NCBI RefSeq assembly: GCF_040436345.1
Contig: NC_133227.1
Location: 25,046,671-25,110,670 of the forward strand
Direction of reading: 5' to 3'
DNA length: 64,000 nucleotides
From: Pagrus major
Taxonomy: Eukaryota; Chordata; Actinopteri; Spariformes; Sparidae
Shown here: one piece after another, positions 37,701 through 51,767 of the stretch
How the letters are laid out: each line of letters opens with the position of its first letter
How positions within the stretch are numbered: position 1 is the first letter of the stretch
The notes under the pieces: model-generated
Databases searched by the model: none
Seen by the model: the letters and a program-made list of their open reading frames with translations, nothing else
What the model was told of the DNA's origin: nothing
Translations under genes and position numbers: made by a program

Positions 37701-40700
37701 TGAAAAATAATAGACATTCCCATCAGCTGTACTTTGTGCTTCCAATGAAATGTTAACATAATAACAGGCTAAACTAGGATAGTGTTCATGATAATCATTA
37801 AACATCAGAAAGCATTTTAGTTTCAGCCACGCTGAATTTGCTTCTGACAAAGTTTGTGTTTTCCTCAGATGCCTTATGGGGATTTTACCTATAACTCATA
37901 AAGGTGTTCATTTTCAGCCTTCACATAGGAATGGATATCTAACCTAGCCAACCTGTGTTAAATAGAGTCGACCTATTTCAAATGGGTGATTTGATGTACT
38001 TGCAGGGCTCTGGAGGCCAGTGCAGAGGAGAATGCAGCGAGGATGAAAAGGAAGAGATGTGAAGCCCAAAGTGAGATGTGCAGCCCTGCAGACTGGATCC
38101 GTCAGGACGACTGGCCCGTGGGCATTCGCAATGTTGGAAACACCTGCTGGTTCAGTGCTGTCATCCAGGTCAGAAAGAGGAATCTTGAGTTGTTAAATCA
38201 AATTCATCAGCATCAGGGAAAGAATTAAGAATGCAACATTAACATTTTTGATCCACAACATGGGTGCTGTTTGTTAACTGAGGTCGGTCAGTGCTCATAG
38301 TGCCCTTCTTCAGTCTAAATAACAATAAACAACAAACTAAAAGTGGGCCATTTCTGACCATTGTGGTGCAGACAAATAACAACCGCACGTGCAGATCAAC
38401 AACTAAAGTCATGCTTTTCATATATTTATTTAGATATCATTATTATTTTTAATTTGATAGATAAATTCAAATAACGCAAAATAAAATAATGTAAATGTTA
38501 CTAACATCTGTTATCATTGATATTAATAAATCAATACAACTATAAAATGGCTCAATTGGAATAGTCTTGTTATATAATGTAATAAAGAAGTAAAAAAAAT
38601 AATAAATAAATAATACTAACGTGAATAGTTAATTATATAACATATTGCACTTAATTTTAAATATATCCTGATGAAGGGTTTTTTTGCCTCGTAAGCTGAA
38701 GTTAATAAATATTTTATTATACTAGAGTTGTTCAAATAATGATAATCCTTATTTTTATATAGCTATCCATGGTTAAGGGAGCTTGCAGAGTATTTTTTAA
38801 AGCTTGCTTTACGGTAATTATATAGAAAATGAGTTGCAGTTTAGCGTTAGTCAATTTAAGACTTAGACGTTATTTGAGAATTAAATTAAAAAATTGCTGG
38901 AAGAAGTTCTAAACAAACCAGAGTATATTGTGTCATAAAAAAATTAAAGTTTATCATCGAAAGCTTTATGTCTTTCTTAACCCAGCCATAGTACAGAGAT
39001 CTGTTTGTGTTCAGTTAGGATCTGGCTTCCTGTCTCTGACTTTGGAAACTGGATGCTTGTCTGAATGTAGGTATACAGTTCGAGGCATTTGACTTTGACT
39101 CAGTTTTTTTTTAAAAGGGTTACCATCAATGTTTGAAAGCGTTTTATGTTGAATTTTGGTTTGGTTTATACCTGATGTATTATGCTTAAAAACATATGGA
39201 TATAGAACCTTATTTTTTCTTATTTAGCCTTGAATGTTTTAAAAAATTCATACTAAAAAGTTTCATAACGCATCTGCACAGTGCACACCTAACTACAATC
39301 TGTTACTGTAGGTACACTGATCTCCTTCTAAATGTCCACCTGTCCTATCAGTGCCTCACATCCTTTGCTGGTAAATCTTAAAATAGCTCTCTCTCTTGGC
39401 TTAACAAACGTTAACAGACTTTGAGTTTCCCTTCTAAGATTTCTAACTTGAGTCTGTCAGAGGTGTCAACCCTTATATGTAGTTAGCAAATGTTGTTTTG
39501 GCTTTAGGCAATCTCTGTAACACAGTTTCGATTCTGTTTCCACTTTGAAATCAGTGCGCATGTGGTTCAGTCATTAGTGTTCTTCTGTACTTTCTGTAAC
39601 TTGGTTTATAATGATTTCCCCAATGAGTTCAGCACCAGACTTGTTGTTGAACTGACAGCAGAAACTCTGTGACTATAGAGGGATCTCCCGTCAATCTTAC
39701 CTTTTTCCCAATTCATACCATTCTGATAGAGTTATTAAAAACATCAGGAAGAAAACAAAAAGATGTGGGCATATTTTTGCTAGAAGAGAACATACAGTAT
39801 TTCTCCGAGCTGATAATTCTATTGCAAATCCATTCCAGAGTGAATTTAGTCAGGCCTATCAGGTGGCTCGGCAGAAACTGGAGCCCTCATTGAGATGCAC
39901 AGGCTGTGCGGATAATTAAATAGCGAGTGATGTGATGATGGAGAGAGCAGTAGACTTCCTCGTCTGAGCCTGAAATGGGCAGAGAGGAGACAGTGATTGT
40001 TTGTCTCTTGTTGAACCCAGATATGTTTCTACATTGATTTAGAAGTCAAACCCCCAAAGGACAGAGGTTATTATCTGGGAGAAGAGATGGGAAAATGAGG
40101 CAGTGTTGTTTGAATACAAATGGTGTTTGTTTTTCGCTGGTGTCGATACTGTTAGGTAGAATTAAACTGTCGTAGATTCAACAGAGCCCGACTCTAGATA
40201 AAGCGGTCTTCTTCCCTTTAAAAAAGTAATTAAGCTATCAGATTGAGGCTGAGTGACCACATGATTCAGTTGTCAGCTCATATTCCCTCTATTATCTTTC
40301 GTGGTATGAATTACAGTAAAACTGAGATAAGCCATAATTGAATTTCCTACTGAAATGGAAATATATATCAAGATATTCATAAGTGCTGAGAAGCTCCACT
40401 CAACATCGCACATGACATAAGAGTATCTGACTGGTATTAATGTGTTTAGTTTATCATGAGGAACACAAGTATCTTATAACAAAGTGTGTAAAATAAAGAA
40501 CTAAAAAAATACAATAAAACACTATACTAAACGTTGCAGAGACTCTACCATCTCCTATGTTATATCCCTGAAGGTAAAGGAAATATTTTGTCTAATTTTA
40601 TTAATGCTTCAAGCCAGTTTTGATTTATATCTCATTCAGATAACTTATTAACTCACTGAACATGACTTTGAATTATTGAAGTCGCAACCACGGCCGAGTC

Positions 40701-43700
40701 AATACTGAGGAGCCTAAAGCTGCTCTTTATCTAATGTGTGACTAATGGAGAAATCATCCAACTCCTCTTTAATGATCATATTTTAATCCAAATTTAGAAT
40801 TAATATTAACTTATAATAACAAAGTACAGTTCTTCTACAGTGATTATAATATAATAGACATACTTATTACAATCTGGCTGAACTTCAACATATGGTCTTC
40901 GTCATCCAGCCAGTTAAAGGAGCTTCTTATTTAATAGGCACACGACCATATCTTATGATGTTTAAAAGTACCTCCAGAGAGCATCTAACGGCTCCCAGAA
41001 GGTTAGGGGCATCTTAAGAAGCTCCAGAACTTGCAGGAAGAAAACAAACTACATTTGTCTTTGAGATCAAAAGCCCATTAGTAAGCAACTGTTGATGTCT
41101 TGTTTTATTGAAACCTGAGTCTATTAAGGGCAGACACTACAGGTGAAAACATTATTTCATGCACTCAGGCTATTTGCTTCCATAACATCTTCTTCAGACT
41201 GGTGGAAAGAAAATGTCTAAAATACACATTTAGGTGTTTTTCATTTCAGATTTCTGTCCTGGAAATTCACATATTTAATTACATATCCTCATTTGCATAT
41301 ATAAACAAAAGATGTAAGAACATTTATGATCCTATCTATATTCTGAAGGTTTGTACACAGGGATTTGTTCATATATCATCCATAGCCTGATTTATATGAC
41401 ATTTATTCCTAAAAACATGGCAAAAATTGATTTTTCTTTTGGCTGTTGACAGCATTTTCTGATTTATGGAGTGATAAAAAGAGAGATATCCAAAATCCCC
41501 TCTGTAAAAACCTGACTGTCATATGTCAAAAAAATTAAACAAGAGATTTGAACCTGGTTTTATCCAATATTCAGATTTCTCTTCTGCAAAGATATGAAAT
41601 GGAAGCAGGACATTTGCAGGTGCTAATTTGCTAAATATGATGGGCATGTGGAACAGTTTTCTGTGTTGATCAAGGAACATACTGTATTTTGCTTCTGGCC
41701 ATGTCTCTTAAATGATCTTTCCACCACTACAATGTCATGCATGACCACTGTAATCATCATCTGCCAGCTGGTAATCTTTCACTTTTGACCTTGACCGAAC
41801 AGCCTTGTTTTGTTGTCTTGTTGCAGTCACTGTTCCACCTGCCTGTGTTCAGGAGGCTGGTTCTCAACTACCATCTGTCTGAGCGAGTGCTGGAGAAGTG
41901 TAAGAGTCATTCTGTGAGTAAACTCCTGTCACCAGCACATACAAGTGCTCTCCAAACAACAGTCGGCTCCTCCGCCGCTGCCATTTACAGCAGACCTGAT
42001 TATACACAAGCTGTGGAGATTTTCTGTCAATATATACATAGCTATTATGTGAGAGTCTAAAGGGGCTGAAGTTTGACTCTGGCCATCTGTTAACAGGACA
42101 AGAGGAACATAGCTTTCATGCAGGAGCTGCGCTGTCTGTTTGCCCTCATGGTGGGCTCCACTCGCAGGTTTGTGGATCCTTCAGCTGCAGTGGAGTTACT
42201 GCGAGACGCCTTCAGGACCAGCGAGGCTCAACAGGTACAACAGTACAACACAAAAAATCTTAACTTAATGTCTGTTTAAAGAATTTTGTAGATAAAAATA
42301 CTGTGAGGTGAGGCTAAAACCTGTGGATAGATTCACCTTTAGTTAAGATTTTCTTTGGTCAAACTATTGTTTCCAAGGTCAAGATGGAACTCATGTGACT
42401 ATGGTGATTCTTGGCCCTCACTTTATCCTTTAATATTACAGCTTCACCACGTATTTTATCCTTGACCATGAGGCAATACCTAGAGTTTGTTTTTACATTT
42501 TTTCCTAATGTCTTTATTCCAGGATGTCAGTGAGTTTTCCCACAAACTGCTTGACTGGCTAGAGGATGCATTTCAGCTGGCTGCCAATGGAAAGTAAGTT
42601 AAATGTTGATGTCATCCACATTCATGGACTATTTTCTATTTGTGTGATTAATTACATAAGTGTGTCATGTCTTTTTTGTCAGTAACGCAGAAGACAAAAA
42701 ACTAAACCCCATGGTCCAGCTTTTCTATGGCACCTTTGTGACAGAAAGAAGACATGAGGGTATGAGTTTTGTTTGAGTTTCTGTCATAGCAACAATCAAC
42801 GTGAATTCTGTTCTCACTCACTCACGTCTGTGTGGCTCTGTTTAGGTAAGACTCTGTGTAATATTGAGCAGTTTGGCCAATATCCCCTGCAAGTCAACGG
42901 CTTCAACAACCTGGATGAATGCCTGGAGGGTGCCATGGTTGAGAAGGAGATTGAGTCAGTTCATTCAGATCACAGCGTCACACCTGGCCGTGAGGTGAAA
43001 CATTCATCAACTGAATAACAATAGAATTACTATGTATACGGTCATTTCAGTGTTTGTGCAATTTGATCCTGCACTAAGATAATTATATTGTCTCTTCTTT
43101 GCAGAGATGGTTCAAAAAGCTACCACCAGTCTTGACATTTGAACTGTCCAGATTTGAATTCAACACCCAGCTTGGCCGTCCGGAAAAGATACACAAGAAA
43201 CTGGAGTTCCCACAAATAGTTTATATGGACAGGTGAGCTTTGTACAGATAAAACGATCATAGACATGCAAGTTTATTCATATTCACATGTTCAGCAAAGG
43301 ACGTAGGCTGCAGCAATATTCAGAATGATTGTCTCACAAACATATGTCAACTTATATCAGAATTCTCGTACTAAAATTGTAGAGGTAAAGAAAAACTAGC
43401 CGGTTATATGTCTGTTTAAATCTTACACCCATGTACTGATACATTTTGGTTTATGCCTGATTTTTATGTGAACAGATATCTTCACAAAAACATAAAAGAG
43501 ACTCATGAGAGGAGAGGAGAAGTGAAAAAACTCAAGGAGCAACTTGCAGCCCTTCAACAGAAACTTGAGTGGTAAGTTACCACTACAGCTTTGATACTTT
43601 TCAGAGAAATTTCTGCATTAATTGGATCCTGCCTTTATTCACAGCTACAAAAACTATGGCTCCGGACCCACCAAGTATCCTCTGGCTGATATGCTGCAAT

Positions 43701-46700
43701 TTGTGCTGGAGTTTGCAACCACCAAGCCCACAAGTGTTTCCCCAGCTGAAGATCTGAGACCAACTTCACCGACTCCTGCAAGCCATCCCCTCGGTGACCC
43801 CAGCTCCAAAGAAAACAGGTTGAGTACATGGAGGACCAGAGAACTGTACATAAGCAGTGGCCCCTGATCAAAGACTAATGGAAAATACTATACAGTGAAC
43901 GATATTCTTACACATAATGTCTCTTTCCATTGCCATGCTGATAACACTGGTGATTGAATTGAAAAAAGGCCTACATTACATCTTGTTTTTGTGTCATTAA
44001 ACCCTGCATCCGTAACCAAACCATCTTTGATGCTTTCCTTGCTTCCCTCAGTGAATCTGGAGAAACAGACTCCTCAGAGGGCCTGGTTTCGAGTGTTTCC
44101 AGTTGCCAGCGGACCCCCATATACAAACCCTTCACCCAGTGCAGACTCCCCATTGAAAGCCCACCTCATCCAGCCCCCCACAGCATCACTGAAGAAGAGC
44201 TGCACTTTGTTAAGACATGCCTTCAGCGTTGGAGGACAGAAGTTGAGAATGACATAAATGGTATGCTAATGCAAATGCTTATAACAGAGTAAATACACTA
44301 ACACTGCTTTTTATATAGTTTTCATATATCATCGGATTCGGATTTAATAAGATTGCTTTACAAGATATTTAATATTTTTTGTCTCTTAGCTCAGCTCAAT
44401 CAGTCATATTCCTGTGATTTGAATACTAGAATTCAACCTCCTCTTCCCAACTTTCCCGTATTATGACAAAAACTAGGTTAAAGAAATATAAAAGAAATTC
44501 ATTTCCACTTAGCTGCAAGTGTACTTTATTAAATTTTGTGTTTTAATTGTGTGTTTTTTCTTTTGTTTTTTTATGTTTGCCAGAGCTAAAGGCAAGCATT
44601 GACAGGCTCAGTCAGATGCTGGAGGGCATGTACGCAGACAACAGTCTCTGCCAGGTGAGACATACTGTCACCTTATTCAATCTGACAACCAGCAGTTCAC
44701 TCTGAATATTGTAGGGCTTCAGTATTTTGCACAGCAGGAGTTCAATGCTATCTCCTCCTTTTATTTAGGTACCCTACAGACTTCATGCAGTGCTCGTCCA
44801 TGAGGGGCAGGCATCAGCAGGTCATTACTGGGCCTACATTTACGACCATGCCAACCAGCGCTGGATGAAGTACAATGATATCAGCATCACTGAGTCGTCA
44901 TGGGAGGAGCTGGAACGAGACTCATTTGGGGGCATGACCAACGCCAGTGCCTACTGCCTGATGTACATAGATGACAGGATACCGAACCTTATTACAGGTA
45001 TGATTTTTAGTTATTCGGTTTGATTTTTATCTGATTAGCTTAATCTTGATAATTAAAGTAGCAAAGTTTAAAGCACTTTTAATGTAATAACTGACACTAC
45101 CCCACATTCACTCAGATGACACAGATGATGAGACAGGCCAGGTGCTGCATGGCATGGACTCCCTGCCACCAGTCCTCAGACGTTACGTCCATGAAGATAA
45201 CCGCTGGTTCCAGCAGGAGCTCAGTGAATGGGAGGAGCAGTTCTGCCAGACGGCAACCCCACAGGGAGAGTCTACAGCATCTGCAGAGCCCACAAATCCC
45301 AGTGCAGACAATATAGATCAAGCACCAGTTGAGCCAGCGCCCCAGTCTGGACCATCCACTGAAGAGCCAGACCAGACAGCTTCCTCAGAGCCACAACCAG
45401 AGCCAGAAGCAGAGAAGGATGTGGAGCCTGATCAAAAAGAAAATCCTGAAGGTCTGTAACGGTTAATGGAGAAAAGGGAATGAATGGTTTACCATATCTT
45501 TCCATTTTTTCTGTTGTGGGGGTTCAGGAAGCAAGCAGCATCTTCTCAGTGCTTCTTTACAAGCAGCTATCAAAATACCAAAAGCGTGAATTTTAACACA
45601 AAATTTTAACCTTTTTGGAAATACAGTTTAAGGGCTGGAAAGCAAAACAGGCCTTTTACTCCAGTTAAATTATAAATATATAGTACTGTTTTTTTTTATC
45701 TTGGGAAAATGGTTATGGCATAACATGGATAATCCACGATAAGTTGTGAGTTTATAAAGAAGCGGCTTTTAGCATCCGGGTCCATGGGAAGTTTTTTCTT
45801 TTGCTTGTATATTCTGGGCACGACAAAGACAGACCTGGGTTTGTAATTAAGTACCAAAATACCCACAGCTCACTTTGCTTTGCCACATTTGAATGAACCT
45901 CCCACCTGTGCATGTGCACTCTGCACTTGGAAAATACCAAATGGTTGGTGCCCCGCCACAAAAACAGAACCAGCAATCTCTGTTTATATTTAGGCAACAC
46001 TTGTGATTAAATTTGTCCAGACCTTTGTTGGGTTAATAAGATTTATCTGACCTGGAAATCAAAAATGCTAAAAATCTTGTATTACAATTCTGCTATTAAT
46101 TGGAATTTTTATGTTAAGGCCCTGTAGTACATGATGAGGTAATTATTATATATCCTGCAAGTACAAGTAACTACTGAACAGTCCTTGTGTGCACTCATAA
46201 CCTCTCTTCTCTCTTTCTTTGACCTTAGAAGAATCAGAGGTAACCCCACCAGCACCACCACCACAGAGCCCTGGCTGCCAGTCAGACGACACCAGCAGCG
46301 CGACAGTCACTGACACCTTGGCTCCTGGCCAAAGCTCCACCACAGCTGAGAAAGAGCTTCAGAGTCAGGTGGGCAAGTCCCCTATTCCCCGTCTGTATAA
46401 TATGGGTCAGAAATTCTAGGCCACATGTGAGTGTGTACATGTGGGTCAAGGGTCCTATTTCACCACTTAACATAGTGATGGAGATACAGGCATAGAGTAA
46501 TGTCTCGATAGAGTGATTACTGCTATCAGCTAATTTGTTTAATAGTCAGTGGCGTGTTCAGGCATGTCATATTATTTCCCTTGATAATTTTTAGTCTTTG
46601 TCAGTCTGGTCAATATATTAGAAACACCAGTTCAGTCCAATACAACAACAGCACAGCCTAGAGCTTGAAAAATGACCGTAGAGTGACACAATATGATGGA

Positions 46701-49700
46701 TGATTGATTATAAGCTTCATGAATATCAGATCTATTGTAGGCTGTTCAGTTAGATGACTTTAAATACACTGGTAACTTAGTTAAGGGAATAACAAACCAC
46801 TTCTGTCCTCTTGACATATCAGGAGATCTGCTGACACACTGATTTGTTACATGTAAGTGAATGTTACTCCTTAAGTGTATTTTCAAATGTCTGAAGCTGC
46901 AGCCTTTTTGCTGACCCACCTGACAATGTATAATCAGGCCAACCTTTTGACTGGATACAAGCAGCCATTTTGAATTTCACACTCTCCCATATCCAAATTG
47001 TTCACCATTGGAATGGGGAGTTAAAATAGAAACACATGCTGTGTTCTCTATTAGAGCTGACATTTTCCAGATATATTCACTCCACAGGTGTTTATAACAC
47101 ATGTAGAGGTGTAAATTTGTGTCGGTGCGTTTCTACATACAAGGCTCTCAAAACCCTAAACAGGATAAGCAGGTATAGATAATGGATGAACTAAAGGCAT
47201 CTTTTTAAATCTTTCTCTTGCAGACTCCTGGCCCTGAAGCAGAGCTTAGTAACCAGGCTGCATCTGACCTCCATGAGGAGAAGGACGACACACAGGTCGC
47301 AGGCCTCAGCCTTCCAGCTCAAGGCGAGCCAGAAGCTTCTGGAGAAGCTCCTGAACATGAAGCGAAGAAGGAGGATGAGGAGCAGCAGCAGCTGCAGCAG
47401 CAGGAGGCCCCAGTTAGACAGAGACAGACTGAGAGTGAGGTCTCTGAAGTGGAGATCCCGAATGTGGGCCGGATCATGGTGAGAGCTGATGCTGACGGAT
47501 ATAATGAAGAGGTGAGTATGTGTCATAATGTGACATGAAGTAATTTCACTCGATTACATGAATTTTATAAACTAAATATACTAGTTTGCAGAGTCAGATT
47601 ATTCAGTGTTGATAGGCTGTTGCTCGTGACATGTAGCCAATCAGATAGTGTTGTAGGCAGGACATTGAGTGAGACCACAGTGTAGAGACTACAGACAGAG
47701 AACGGACCCTGCATCAGAGACAAAGTAGGACATTTTTAAATTAATTAATTGTATCTGCAATTGGATGAAAAACAAACACCAATACAAGATAATCAGAAAA
47801 AAACTGCCCGTCAGCCCCAATAATCAGCCTGGCCGATAATCAGTCTATCCCAAGCCTTAAAATGAAGACAGGATTTGTGTATCCTGAGTCTTTAATGTAT
47901 TGATATATTAACACACTGATATATCAAGTTGTGAATGCTGTTCCTAACTTGCCACTATGTTTCAGATCCGATGTTAAATTTTCAGCACCACTTGATTGAT
48001 GAATAGTTTAACATCAATTAAACATTTATCCAAGTTTGTCCTCCAGTTTTTCTGAACACTAAAACACTGAAATGATATTGAAATCCTACAAATGTGCGAT
48101 TTTGTTCTTTCTGCTGCTCATTTTGAGGCACATTCGAATGATGCTGTTTTTGCAGTTTTATTTCTTTACTTCGCTTCAAGAATGATTTCCACCTCAAACA
48201 CAATCAGCATGTGGGAATGTAGTGCAGCCCTAAACTGTTCAGCATCTTTACACAGACATCATGACATATATTGTTTTGTTTGTTATTCTGTTTGCTGCCC
48301 AGTTGGTGTTGTAATAACTCCTATTTGTCCTCTTTCCTGCCGGCTCATTTCCTAGATGATGCTGACTCCGGCTATGCAAGGTGTCATTCTAGCCATCGCC
48401 AAGGCCAGGCAAATTTTTGATAAGGAAGGACCTGAGGCTGGCCTCATCAAGGTATGCTCTTAGAGGGATATTATCACAACTCACATTAACACTGCATTGC
48501 ACAAAATAATTAAAAAATCATGTTCACTGAAATGTTTTTGCCAGACAACATAAAATATTTGTTAGGAGCAACCTAAAAATGATCTCTTTATGCCACATAT
48601 TTATTAGAATCAGAGCATAAATGCAAAAATATTCAAATGTTTTGAGGGACCTGCTGATTACAAGGAATATATAATGATATGCAGCATAAACTGTATTAAT
48701 AGTTCATCATCAGTGGATTAGAAGGTTCCTAAAGATTTCTTTTTACATGTATTCCTGATTAAATTTTTTACTGTACTGGTTCTTTATGGATGAAGAATGT
48801 TAGACTGTCTTAACTTTCTTAAATGTATCTATGAAGCACTTTTACATGTTTGCCAAGTCTGATCATTTTTGGAAAATCTAAATATAACTCAATCTGAGAT
48901 GATTTCCCACTGTTCCCTCAGGCCTTCCACGAGGAGTATTCCCGCTTGTATGAGCTCTCCCAGGAGGAGACGACGCCCCAGGAGGACGTTCGTCTGCAGC
49001 ACGTTCTGGTGTACTTCTTCCAGAACAAGGCACCCAATCGTATCATAGAGAGGACGCTGCTGGAGCAGTTCACTGACCGCAACCTGAGCTTTGATGAGAG
49101 GTACGCACAGATAACAGACAAGTGGCCCCTGGATGAGTCTAAGACTTTAGTCTATTACATTGGTTTAAGTTTTCAAAAGATATAAAAATGATGATACTGA
49201 TACGTTTTGTCACACTCTGGGGTGAAACTGACACTTTAAAAAAAAGTGGATGACACACCCGGAAGATTAAGGAGAAAAATCTGTTACAGTGTGTACACAC
49301 AGCAGAAGGGAGTAACTAAGGTGAAAGATAGAGATACAGTAGATCATACAGCATGCCTATGCTGCCATCTAGTGTCCAGAGCAGGGATCTGTAGCATGAA
49401 TGGAAAATGAATATATCAAGTAAGTTAAATGGCTAAATGATATGTAAAACAAATATTATTGCTGATATATTTTTACAAATATTGTGATAATGATTTGAGT
49501 CAAGATTTTATTGGGAATGGTTATTTTTACATTTAATTTTCACCGAAAAGATAGAAAGAGAATGATGATGGTGTGTATATTATGACACTTTTCACCTTTA
49601 TCAAAAGAAAAAAAGCTCCTTAAGTTATTACATTCGGCTATATTGCGATTTTGATAATATTTCTATTAATTGTGCAGCCATAGTTAAAAGCATTGATATG

Positions 49701-51555
49701 TCCTCTCTGTACATGCAGGGCCATCAGTATCATGAGGGAGGCCCGATCCAAGCTGCGCCTCATCAAGCCAGAGGACATGGATATGGATGAATACTTGGTA
49801 TTGTCTAAAAGATTACCTTACCTCTGCCTTGTTGGACTTATTTTCTCCCATCTTCGTAATAATTTAAATGGAAATTAATCTGTCTCTGTTGTCATTGATT
49901 GCTTTAAGTTCTACAATGTGATCAAGCATTTGAAAACATAGCGGAGAGCAAATAAAGTGATAGTTGGTTGTCCTCTGTGCTCTCTCACAGCAGTGGCATG
50001 ATGACTACAGGCTGTTCAGGACAGTGTTTGTCTACCTGCTGACTGGCCTGGAGCACTACCAGCATGGAAAGTATGTGTCCTACGTTCACCACCACACTAC
50101 CAATCAAGCTGCTTGTGTGTTTCAGAATGTTTGAGAAACTTGACCGCTGAAGGTTCAGAAAGCTTTAATAGTCATACTGCACATGAAACAGGGAAAATCC
50201 TCTTAAAATGAGCCTGTAACCAAGTAAACATAGCTGCTAATGTGAACGAGAAGAACAAGAGAAAGAACACATTTATTTATGTGTGGTATTTATGTGTAAA
50301 TTTTACACATAAATACCATTCTGACTGGATTCTCTGTAACCTGGGAACTCTAAACATCTGTGTTTTACACTCATACAATGAGTGGTTTACATAGCTAAAG
50401 AGGTGTTTCTTACTGATTGGCCAATAGTGGGACTGCAGTTTATGTAGAGAATGACATGATGACAGTTGCTAACGTGTGTGCTGCAGGATGCGGGAGGCTC
50501 TGACCTACCTGGCTCATGCGTACGAAACGAACGCCAGCCTGCTGAAGAATGGAGAGAAACGTGGCATTGACAAGTCTCTAATTGCAGTCTACAGGAGGAA
50601 ATGCCTCACTGTGAGTAAGGCTGGTCCTACAGTCAGAGTGTATGACTACAGAAGTGTTCTTATTTTTTTAACCATGAATGTACAAAGCTCAATCCTTCTG
50701 CAGAAAGATTTAAATATCAAGAAAATCGTTGCAATATAAAATTTCTAAAATTTTCATTCCATGAAAATAACAAATAATCTGATTATAATTTTTATGCACT
50801 AACAATATGCTTATCAACATACAGTATATGTGGGAATCTGAATCTGTAATTCCCTCCAATGCTTCATGAGGACTGTGTTGTCAACTGATCAAACACACTG
50901 TGTGACAATAACTCTTACTATCTTCTTCTCGTCCCAACATCCACCTCACAGGTACTGAATGAAAGCGCATCGCGGCTGTTCTGCAGCGGTGAGGAGACGA
51001 ATGTGGAGGAGGGCATCGCCGTCATGGACGAGGCCGTCATCCCCTGCCTTCACCTGATGAGCCGGGACTCGGCTTTATCCCAGGAAGACCGGGACGCCAT
51101 GGAGAGCATCCGCAGCCACTGGTGCTGCTGCCTGGGCCAGGATATGGACGGTAAGATTAGATGAATTAATGTATCAGCACATCTTAAACAAATCAGCTAA
51201 TATTGAAAAAATGTATTAGGTGTTCCTGAGGCTTCACAAGCATGTTAAATGCTTTTACTTACTCATGAAACATTCGCAAAGCCAAAGGTTTGTGTCAAAA
51301 CCTTAAACAAATGTCTGACTAAAAGGAATCCCTAAATTAAATAAACGGCTGTATTTCTTCTGGCCTCTTTTGTTTTCAGAGTCTTTGCAGGTGAAGCTGG
51401 GTGAGTTTCTGCCCAGGGTTCTGGACGGTTCAGCTGACGCAGTAGTTCTTAAAGACCCACCCAAAGTCCACGTCAGCCAGGCCCACGACCTGTGCAGTCG
51501 CCTTGCAGCTGTCATGGAGTCCATCCACAAAACGTCGATCGTCATCGTTAAGTAA
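33588..51555 (+). CDS. usp28: Ubiquitin carboxyl-terminal hydrolase 28
   Basis: Twenty-six coding exons: 33588-33632, 36201-36278, 37074-37194, 37393-37480, 38006-38168, 41827-41913, 42097-42234, 42523-42593, 42683-42759, 42846-42994, 43105-43232, 43476-43571, 43645-43818, 44052-44260, 44584-44654, 44769-44997, 45116-45451, 46229-46368, 47224-47511, 48356-48451, 48922-49100, 49719-49797, 49991-50070, 50487-50610, 50952-51150, 51380-51555. All are GT-AG with matching phases; 1206 aa (human 1077). This nuclear cysteine protease removes ubiquitin from DNA-damage and Myc-pathway substrates in mammals. Seen: UBA-like domain from residue 16, UIM at 85-99, [11 protein letters not shown] with Cys158, GHYWAY with His584, KYND with Asn601 (same spacing as human C171/H600/N617), and a helical insertion around 385-415. 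Residues 642-896 form a long acidic, Pro/Gln-rich linker before the conserved C-terminal domain. The human-type VIDLT SUMO-interacting motif is absent. Start: first Met in the CpG-rich exon. Confidence 0.95.
34491..34532 (+). repeat. (GT)n(GA)n compound microsatellite
   Basis: GT units followed by about twelve GA units in usp28 intron 1. Confidence 0.9.
34691..34742 (+). repeat. (GT)n(GA)n compound microsatellite
   Basis: About twenty GT units with one CAT interruption, then GA units. It has the same GT-then-GA layout as the tract 200 bp upstream, so the two may descend from one duplicated array. Confidence 0.9.
35079..35370 (+). repeat. Abundant percomorph interspersed repeat
   Basis: Contains in order 'aaaggaatagttcaacaatt', 'cagtaaatatgaagctacca', 'gcagttagcttagcttt', 'aagctagcctggctatatcc' and 'atcttgtttgtttaacc'. 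I recall this order from a very common repeat of spiny-rayed fish genomes. It lies in usp28 intron 1. The class is not assigned. Confidence 0.55.
35435..35768. mobile_element. Foldback MITE, family 2, copy 2
   Basis: Matches 10059-10405 in order: 'ttagttaacagttatttcac', 'aatgctttgcaaactatttg', 'catttggatggccatcataa', 'gaacagtgaaatgactaata', and the right end 'taatgacggttattataaag'. The left end is truncated or diverged. It lies in usp28 intron 1. Confidence 0.65.
41124..41590 (+). repeat. Dispersed repeat family 3, short copy
   Basis: Shares ordered blocks with 7243-8130, including 'cacatttaggtgttt', 'ttgttcatatatcatccata' and 'ttctgatttatggagtgata', but lacks about 0.4 kb of the middle. It lies in usp28 intron 5. 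Confidence 0.65.
47585..47858 (+). repeat. Dispersed repeat family 4 copy
   Basis: Contains 'cagattattcagtgttgata', 'gacattgagtgagaccacag' and 'aatcagcctggccgataatc', matching 24327-25018. It lies in usp28 intron 19. Confidence 0.65.
50285..50317. repeat. Perfect 16-bp inverted repeat
   Basis: GGTATTTATGTGTAAA and its exact complement are separated by a single T in usp28 intron 23. It is a near-perfect palindrome able to form a cruciform or hairpin. Confidence 0.9.
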
Positions 51556-51732
51556 AGCCCTCAATGAAACCCACAAGAACTGTGTGTCCTGCCTGCAAGC
51601 AACGTGGCCGATGGATCGTTCTGTGCTGGAATACTATGGAGTTCAGTCAGCGTCTAGTTTTTAACAAGCCAATTTATGTATTTAATTTAATCTGCTGGTT
51701 CTAAAAGCCTCCAGAAAAGCTCTTAACAGGCC

Positions 51733-51767
51733 TCAAAATGATCTATCTTATCGATAGATCGTTTTGA
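51733..51767 (+). other. Stem-loop in the usp28 3' untranslated region
   Basis: CAAAATGATCTATC pairs with GATAGATCGTTTTG across a 5-nt loop, with one T:G-type position and an extra flanking T-A pair. The stem is about 15 bp. Its role is unknown, and it is shorter than a usual microRNA precursor. Confidence 0.7.
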
